Shown piece by piece: positions 33,901 to 42,900 of a stretch of 64,000 bases of DNA. The translations under genes were made by a program, and so were the position numbers. Under the pieces are notes generated by a model. The model saw nothing but the letters and a program-made list of their open reading frames with translations, did not search any database and had not been told where the DNA came from. Source of the DNA: Ottelia alismoides (lineage: Eukaryota; Streptophyta; Magnoliopsida; Alismatales; Hydrocharitaceae); NCBI GenBank assembly GCA_037367405.1, contig JAZKJV010010627.1, forward strand, positions 372,001-436,000. The letters run 5' to 3'. Each line of letters begins with the position of its first letter. Position 1 is the first letter of the stretch.

Positions 33901-36900
33901 AGAAAGTGCAATGCATAGATCAGTCCTTTGAGGCGCTCTCCCGTGGTTTCATCCCGCTCCTTAGGGAGTGGTTCCACGTAAAATCCCGCTTTCCTCAATG
34001 TTTTTATTCTTTTCTCTGATATTCGCTTCCGCATTATATTTTCTAACATGGTATCAGAGCGGGTTCGATTCTCGAGGGGTTATTTTCATTTTTGTTCGAG
34101 ATTTGATTTTGTGTTTTTGTTCATGAAGATTGGTATATTTGAGATTGTTCAAGTTCTAAGATTTCTGTTGGAAACCTAATTGTTGCTCAACAATCATCAT
34201 CAACGGTTTCACAGTTCTTAAAACCCTAATTGTGTCGTCAGTTTAATCATCTCCAGAATCTGAAATTCGAGATTCAATCAAGGCGGAGGTTCCGGCCTCA
34301 CAGGCCATGGCGCACATTCAGATGTCACAGGCGCCTCCTCCTCGAGTAGGTCCATCATCTCATGCAGTACGCTTCTCCGCATCCCTTCTCCAACGGGCCC
34401 TTAGACCTCCTCTCGCGCATCTCCTCCTGTAATGAAGATCGTTTGGAGAACTCCAGGCGTAATCCTAAAACATGCCTCCAGTTTAAATATCGGAGGAGCG
34501 GGCTCCAGGGAGGCGGTCATCCAGGCAACGACGAATAAATTTTTTTTTGTGGTTTATTGGGTTCTCTGGAACCCTAAGGTCGAAGGAGGTACTCCAACAT
34601 CACGCGCGACAATGCATCTTCAACGCCTCCAAGTAGAGGTGAGAGCTCGACCCTCCGATGCTCCAGACAACAATGCATCTCCATTCCGCGCGCCTCCTCC
34701 AGATGCGGAGAGCCCTAGCCGCACCTCTCCTAGCAGGCGACATCAACTCCAGGGTGACGCTTCCCTTTCAGACCTATAGTCTCCCAGCAATGCGCACTCC
34801 AGCGAGCAGCAGCTCGTGTCATCTCCAGGCGCCGCCGCCCTCGAGCCCTCACGCTCCTCCTCGAGCCGCACACCCTCCAGGCGGAATTCCCTCCAGCCTG
34901 CCAGCCCTCTGCCGCATCTCCAGCACCAGCCCTCGCGAGCCTTCGTCAAGCTCCGAGAGGAGCCTCTTCTCCTCGCGATCGAGATCGAGAGATGGCGATG
35001 GAGGCACAACCAGATTTGTCGCTCCTCTCCGCTCATCTCTTTCTGCACCTCCTCTAGAGCAAGTGCCCCATCGGGGCGGCGAGCATCGAAAAAAGGGGTT
35101 CCCAATTGGGGAATCCTAAATAAGAAAAAAAGAGAGGGGCCCACAGCTGTGTGTTAAAAAAAGGGGGATGCTTGATGTTCCAGGCCCAAGTAGGGCTATG
35201 GGCTATTAAAAAAAGGAAGTGGTACATGTTTTGAAAAAAAAGGGAGGAGAGATAAGAGTTATTTTGTTCAAAAAAGGAGGCGTGTACAAAAGAAAAGCCG
35301 TACACATATTTAAAAAATGAGATGAAAAGCCGTAAAAAAATTCATGTGAAACAACTACAAAAAAGGGGATGAAGAGACAACTATAATATATATATATAAC
35401 TGCGAAAAAAATCATTTGTGATGTTCATGTTTTCTCCCCATTTTATTATCTTCTCCCAACTTTGTCGATGTCACTATTTTTCGACAAGTATGGGATAAAG
35501 GGGGAGTATTATGTAGAGTTCTTCGGCCGTGATTCAGAATCCAGGTCAGATTCAGATTTTTCCAGGTCAGCCAGATTGTTCAGACTCTATAGTACGGTTT
35601 CAAACTCGACGTCAGATTGGTTCCGAGTCTTCAGTTTCAGACACACACATGTATGCGGTCTTCAGTTTGATGTGCACATGTATGCCATCATTGTTTGTGG
35701 TCCCCATCTTTTGTGTCTCTTCCAGGATTTTCATGGAGATCCCATTCTCTGAGCCAGTATGGGAGAGACCCAGTTCTCCGACGAGGATGCTTTCAGACTC
35801 CATTCTCCAGTGTTCGTGAACTCCAGGGCGAGATCCTTCGGAGGTTCGTATGAGAGAGAATCTACTTTGAGGTCCCTATGAGAGAGACTCATCTTTAGAG
35901 ATCTACGTATGGATAATTAGCGACGTTTTGTATTCGGCCCTTTCAGAGATGGAGCAGTTGTCTACATGTTGTGGCGGGCCAAAGTACTTCGATGAGTAGA
36001 CTCATTTTCTGTTGCAGTGACTTTGACATGTGCAGTACAAAGCACATGCTCTTCGACGAGGATATTTAGTTTGACTTACACTCCAGCTCATTTGTTCCTC
36101 TTTACCTGCACAGCATGAGAAGAAACATCCTCGATAGCAGCTGATAGCTTTGTGGTTGCATCATACATACCTTCTCTTCAAGGTCACCATAGAGAAATGT
36201 ATTCTTTACATCAAGTTCAAAAATAGGCCAGACTTAATTAGCGGTACATAAAGAATGGTGCATATGGTCCCTATTCTGGCAACCGAAGAGGTCTCAAAAT
36301 AATCAACCCCATAAATTTATGTGAATCCTTTCGCAACTAATCCGACTTTCAATATATCAATGGACCCATCAAGATATTGTTTGGTCGTGACGCCCATATG
36401 CAAGCCGCATGTCTAACTCCCGGAGGCACGACACAAGATCCCACGTGCCCCGAGAGGTAAGAGCATCCATCTCATCCATGGCATGTCGTCCACCCTAGTC
36501 TTGCATTGCACTATGACGATATCTAGGAACAATAATGGTATTCAAGGCATCTGCAAACTTCTTGTCACAACAAGATAAAGCATCAGTAGAAGTAAAATAT
36601 GACATAGAGTGAAAAGTATATTGCCTCTTTTGCTTATTAGAGATCTGTTGGAAGCTCCTCAGGTACATCTGGGGCATCATTGGTGGAATCACTTGAAAAG
36701 GGCATATCATCCTGTAAAAAAGGGAGAGACAAAGGAACCAAAGCAGGTGCAATGGTGTGCTTGTATGTATAGGCGATTAGTGGAGGTGGAAGATCCAAAG
36801 AAATATCATCCACAATCTGTGTAAAGAAGCTAGTCTGCTCAAATAAGTGACATCCGCGAAAATATATTATTGACACCCAACATGATCATAGCATCGATAA

Positions 36901-39900
36901 CCTTTCTGAGTATGAGAGTACCCAAGAAAGACACACTTGTTGGCCCTAGGTGATAATTTATCATCTCCATGGAAGTTGTGAACAAACATAATGCACGGAA
37001 ATTTACAGAGGTAGAGGAAAAGAAGACTCATTGGGGTATAGTAAAGAGAAAGGAGTGCCATCCTTTAGGATAGAAGATGGAAGCCTATTGATGAGATGGA
37101 CAACAATAAGGATGGTGTCCCCCAATAATACTTGGGAATAATCATATAAGTAAGGAGAGAGAGCTAGCAATATTAAGTGAATGTTTGAGTTTCATTTCCG
37201 CTACCACATTTTGTTGAGAGGTATATGGACACGTTGTTTGATGAACTCCCCTAAGAGGCAAGGAAAGACTTCAAGTCCTGTTGGGTGAACTCAAGGGTAT
37301 TGTCAGTTCGAATAAATTGATGTAGAGAAAGAAGCTTTGATATATTGAAAGAAATTTTTGACAATTTTATCAATCTCCGAACACTCCTATATTAGGTAAA
37401 CCCAAGAGGATCTATTTCTATTATAATCATCCATAAAGACAATAAAATACGAATAACCTCTCAAAGTTCGGATCGGATAAGGTCCCCAAACATCACAAGG
37501 AACGAGCCAAAAAAAAGTGGTATGACGAGACGCAACAAGAACTCGAAAAGAAGCTTGATGATGTTTCCTGAACGCACACGCTTCACACTGAAAGAACTTC
37601 AGAGTAGAGAGCTCAGGGAATATCATGGAGAGAGCCTTAGCAAAAGGATGCCGAAGACGTAGATACTGCAGGAACGGGTCTTCGGAGATGGACACATCAT
37701 CGACAAACTTAGAATTTGAGGACATGTCAATATAATAACGTCCATTATTTTCATATACCCCACCAACAATATGCCTCATCCGGATGTCCTGAAAATAGCA
37801 ACAGATTTCGTCAAATATCACACGATAATGAATCTCAACATAAAGCTCATGAACAAACAACAAGCTGAGAGGGAAATCAGGAGCATAGTAAACCCCAGAC
37901 AATCAGAGCTTGGAGGAGAACTCCATGGTTCCGACAGTAGTAACAGGCAAGTGAGTCCCATTAGCGACTTGAACCGACTTCACTGAGGAAGAGGGTTTGG
38001 AGAAGGTTAGTAGTCTACCTTCTCTGGTCAGATGAGTAGATGCTCCGGAGTTAATGATCCAAGTGGGAGCAATAGGGCTCGCAGAGCTGGCTACTGTACC
38101 TGAAGGGGTAGATAAAGCAACAGTAGTATTCTTATTGGACAAACAAGCGGGCCCATGAGTCTGGAGAATCTGCATCAAGCGAGAGTAATTTGCATTATTG
38201 AGATGTGCCCTCTTTCCACTGGGGTTCATAGCAGGAGTCGCCTCTTCAACATCATAGGTGTCTTCATAGGCACTATTGGCTAGATAAGGAGGTACGTCAA
38301 AATTCTGCCAGAATTGTTTCCAACGACCACAATGAGTGCGCTGTGGGTACTGAGAAGCAGTAGGATCTCGTCCACGACCACGTTCCAGGTCACATCTACA
38401 ACCAAAATCACATCTACGACTGCATCTAGAGTTACGTCCACAGCCTCCTCGAAACCTCTGTCGTCTTCCTCTCCTAGATTATGCAATGCGAGCAGAGTTC
38501 TCTACGGGAGATAAAGTAGAAGACTGTGCAACATATGTCTCCAGCTCTTCGAGACGTCTAAAGACGATCTTCAATTTTAGCAGTGTGTCAGATGTCGAAA
38601 ATTGCTCCTTCACTACATGATATCTAGGGTGCATGCCATTAAGAAAGCGATATACTTGCCAGTCCGAACGCTTTTGTACATGTTTGGTACAACATGAGGG
38701 CTGAAAGATTGTTAGCTCCTTGTATAGGCTAGTGAGATACCTGTAGTACTCAACTAGGATATAATCACCTGAGATGCTGACCAGATCCATCTGTAGATGT
38801 CAGCAAGACATGACTTCATCGTCTTCTCGGAGTATGTCTACTCAAAATCCTCCCACATCTTCTTTTTATGTCCTTGAAAAGAGGATTTGAGATAATATGC
38901 ACCGCAACGATGTTGGTCATCCAGTTGATAACCTGGTAGTTATCTGTGGGTCGGTTCTCATAATCTTTATCCTTCTTTTGGAGTATATACGTCATTCTTG
39001 TATACATGGGTAAATGGATCCCTCCGGGATCCATTTACCACATCCAATGTTTAGTCCTACGTCTACCAATGTAGGACTTGGAAGGTCTATGGAGGTTACA
39101 TAAGAAGCCCCAGATCTCCTGTATCACATGAGAAAGTTCAATGAACGAATCAACCCTTTAAGGCATTCTCTCGTGGTTTCATCCCGCTCCTTAGGGAGTA
39201 GGGTTTCACGTAAAATCCTGTTGTTCTTCATGTTCTATTTCCATTTCTCTGATATTTGCTTCCACATTTCGTAGTTTCTAACATGGTATCAGAGCGGGTT
39301 CGATTCTCGAGGTTTTTATGTTTGTTAGTTATTTGTTCAAGATTCAATTCTCAAGAAGATTTGATTCTTGCTTATTTGTGAAGATTTATATTTAAAGATT
39401 CAATTTTGTATCATTTAAGTTCGTGTTCTTGTTGAAGATTCTATTTAGGTTTTTTTTTCTGAAACCCTAATTTTTGATTAAAGATCGTCAAGATCTGTTT
39501 CTAAATATCTGAAGATCACGATCATCGCCAAGTTCTAGGCATCTAGGGTTCGTTTGGTTGCAGGGTTGGGCAGGGTTGGGTTGGGTTGGGTACTATTCAC
39601 AGGGGTACCCCCTCCTCACAGTTTACTATTCACCCAGCCCTGTGAATAGTACCCAACCCTGCAACCAAACGAACCCCTAGGGTTTTTTTTGAAAAACCCT
39701 AATTCTACGCAGTTCAGATTCGCGATGTTTGAGATCCGTGCCTCCATGCACAACCATCTCGATGCCCTAGTTTCTATTGAAAAAATTGAATGAAGATCCC
39801 ATGCAGAGATCTCCATCTTGCAGCCGTCCAGGCATGTGATTCAACCCTCTTGCACATGCGGTGCGGGAGCATGTCCAGGCAGTGGCTTCCAGGTTATGGC

Positions 39901-42900
39901 AACGATGGCTACATCTTCTCCAGGCGTGGAAACTCACCCCAGATTCGAGTTTTATGGCCAAGTTTCAGAAAAAATCTATTTTTTTGAAACCCTAGAAAGT
40001 TGTCAACTACAGTTCATCAGGCCGCATGAAACCATGGTCGCATACCTCTTGCACCCACGTGATTCCATATATCACGCAACAAGGAGGCACATTGCATCTT
40101 TCAAGCGGCGACAGTCTCGCGGACCTCCTCTTCTGTTTTAAGCCCTAACAACATCCTCCATGGTGGAGTCGCTCTTCTCCAGTCCTCGTAGGCAGTGACG
40201 CTCCCCTCCCCTTAAGCGGTGTTGCCACCTCTCCGGCGAGTCCAGGCGACGAGAACTAATGCTCCAATCGAGACCCAGGCAGAGTCTGGGGCTCCAAGCG
40301 GCGCGATCCATCGCACACTGGCGGCCCCACTCATCTCTCCCCCTTGAATCCTCAGCGGCAACGACATCATGAAACCCAACAGCCGCATCTCAGGACAGTG
40401 GTGGAACCCCATCACGAGCAGTAGCAAGTCCAAGGCCCCGCACTCCAGGCTGCGCAGATGGGTTCTCCCATGGAGAACCCTAATTCGAAAGAGTGGGTGG
40501 AGACCCCAGGCAACGATGATCCCACGGTGGCCATGCCTCCTTCTTGTTGTTCCAACACCACCATACCTTCTCTAGGCTACTCTAGACACTGCGTAAGGTG
40601 GCGCCATCAGTAGCGGATACGAAGCAACGACCCCATTGAAGATGGACAACGTTGATCAAGAGAAGGGTTCCCACGATGGGAACCCTAAATAGAGGGCCAA
40701 AGAGGAGTCCTCTTGGACTCTCTTTGTTTTCCTGATTGTTTTATGTTCCGTCCTGATATCAACCCAGGAGCTGCATCATTAATTTTTTTTTTGAAAAAAG
40801 GAGAGGCTAGCTGTTAAAAAAGGGAGGCTGTTGTTTGGCCCATTGGGCCGTGTTTCGAAAAAAAAGGTGCATATACACGATAAAAAAAGTTGGGTAAAAA
40901 AAGAGGGAAAATAGCCAAGAATTTTTTTCTCAAAAAAGAAAAGAAAAGCCATAAAAAATGAACGACTTATTTGGAAAATTGATTTAAAAATGGAAAAGAA
41001 AAGCCAAAAAAACGAGATCGACTAAGTGATTCATTGTTTTCTCCCCATCTTTGTTGTTTTCTCCCAACTTGGTCGACATCATTATTTTCCGACCAGTATG
41101 GGAGAAAGGGGGAGTATTGTTTAGAGTTACAGGTCGTATTCAGATTCTCCAGACCAGTAAGATTTTCAGACTCTACAGTTAAGATATTCATGTTCTGCGG
41201 ATTTGTTCAGTGTCCAAGTTTGAGGCACTCCATATTTGAGTGACCCAATTTCTTTGAGTTCTCCAGATAGAGACTCCTTTTTCAGACGCACATGTATGCG
41301 ATCATTATTTGTGTGATCCTAATATCTGTTTTTGGTCTTAGAGTTTTCATGTGATCCATAAGGACTCCAGAGTAGAGATCTCATTCCCTATGCCATGTGC
41401 GATAGGGTTTTCATGTGGTTTCGTAGGGACTCCAGACTAGACATCCCATTCTCTGAGCCAGTATGAGAGAGACCCAATTCTCTGATGAGGAGACTTTTTC
41501 AGACTCCATTCTATGGCGACCGCGGACTCCGACGAGAATGTCTCCATGTCTTTTTCAATTCGATCCTTTCAGAGATGGATCAGTTGTCCACATGATGTGG
41601 CAGGCCAGAGTACTCCGGCGAGGAGACTCATTTCAGTTGCAGTGACTCTGACAGACGTAGTACAAAGCATATGCTCTCCCACAATGAGATTTAGTTTGAC
41701 TCACACTCCAGCCCGTTTGTTCCTCCTCACCTGTACGGCATGAGAAGCAACGTCCTCGACAACAGTCGACCATTGTGTTTGCATTGAGTTGATATTGTCC
41801 GTAGTATCTTGTAGTGTGAGTTTGGGATTTCTTTCTGTTTGTCCAAGATGGGCATTGCATGCTCCAGCTTGAGGGACAGTGTTGGAACTTGGAGTATATG
41901 CACCATTCTTGTATAGACATGATCCATTTACCACATCAGTGTTTAGTCCCACATCTACTAGTGGTGGGACTTGGATGGTCTGTGGAGGCTGTATAAAAAG
42001 CCCCAGACTTCCTGTATCAGATGAGAAAGTTCAATGAACAAATCGGTCCTTTGAGGCATTCTCCCGTGGTTTCATCCTGCTCCCTAGGGAGTAGGGTTCC
42101 ACGTAAAATTCCGTTGTTCTTCATGTTCTTGTTTCTATTTCTCTTATATTTGCTTTCATATTTCGTAGTTTCTAACACTTCTCATATGGAGGATCTTTAG
42201 TAAGGATATAGATTTTTCACTGACCACCAATGAACACCTTGAAAGAACAAGAACATAGCACATAGTTTTTGATGTCCTTAAGTTTGATAGTAGTGCCTTC
42301 TCCCATCAAGGATGTCAGAGTGGATCATGGCTTTGTCTCCGTAGGAGTAGATGTCATGGTGATTAGATAGAGAGATCAAAGAAGTCCTGTTGTTGATCAA
42401 GTAAGCATATGATGGCGGAAAAATACACTAAAACTCACGCACGTATGCACATGAAGTCTGAACTATGATAAATCAGCAGGCCAGGGGGTCTGTGAGGGCC
42501 ATATTGATGTTGAAGTCGGCGCTAAAAACGAGGCAGGTGTTGCTGGAGTCGTGGAAAGTAGCCACGGTGGACAACATGGCGCCGGTGGAGGCGCTGGGTA
42601 GTAGGCGACACTGCAGGTGGCTGGACAACAGCTTGGGCTGCGCTGCAGGCAGCGTTCGACATGCTAGCAACGTTGTTGGCTGGGCTGACGATGCTGCAGG
42701 TTGCATAGGGCTGTTGGCGGAGCCCTAGAGATGAGGAGAGGCCTCACACGGGCCCTGGATGAGGAAGAGAGGGTCCGTGCAGGCACAGAACAAGGAAGGA
42801 GAGGGCTCGAAGGTGGCAACGAGGTGTTTAGGTTAGAACCTTGGTCTAGGACTGTTGCTCTGATATCATGTGGAGAAGAGAATTAATCGATGTGTTTATT

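Larger units (their letters stand above)
33732..36169 (+). mobile_element. X1: non-autonomous LTR element lacking its 3' LTR
   Basis: A 317-bp LTR (33732-34048) is followed by a perfect tRNA-Met primer site and a coding-free internal region like that of X2 (shared start GGGTTCGATTCTCGAGG, C-rich middle, A-run-rich part near 35150-35430, GAGAGACCCAGTTCTC region). It stops near 36169, aligned to X2 about 140 bp before its purine tract. The 3' LTR and a part of the host copia's RT are deleted. Confidence 0.75.
38977..42177 (+). mobile_element. X2: complete non-autonomous LTR element inside copia gag
   Basis: LTRs at 38977-39283 and 41880-42177, primer site after the first, purine tract CAGCTTGAGGGACAG before the second. 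The target duplication CTTCT lies at 38972-38976 and 42178-42182, inside a codon pair of the host's gag, which reads through cleanly once X2 is removed. No ORF of the 2.6-kb interior resembles gag or pol. It contains a MITE (39546-39676). Size and lack of coding fit a LARD-like parasite of an autonomous copia. Confidence 0.88.

Noticed and set aside
34432..35157. Several overlapping ORFs of 95-153 residues on both strands, rich in Ser, Pro and Arg
   Set aside because: They lie in the non-coding interior of X1, and overlapping frames on both strands point to composition bias.
33727..36174. CCTTC on both sides of X1 as a target duplication
   Set aside because: The host RT on the two sides is not contiguous and the X1 3' LTR is missing, so the match cannot be a simple insertion footprint.
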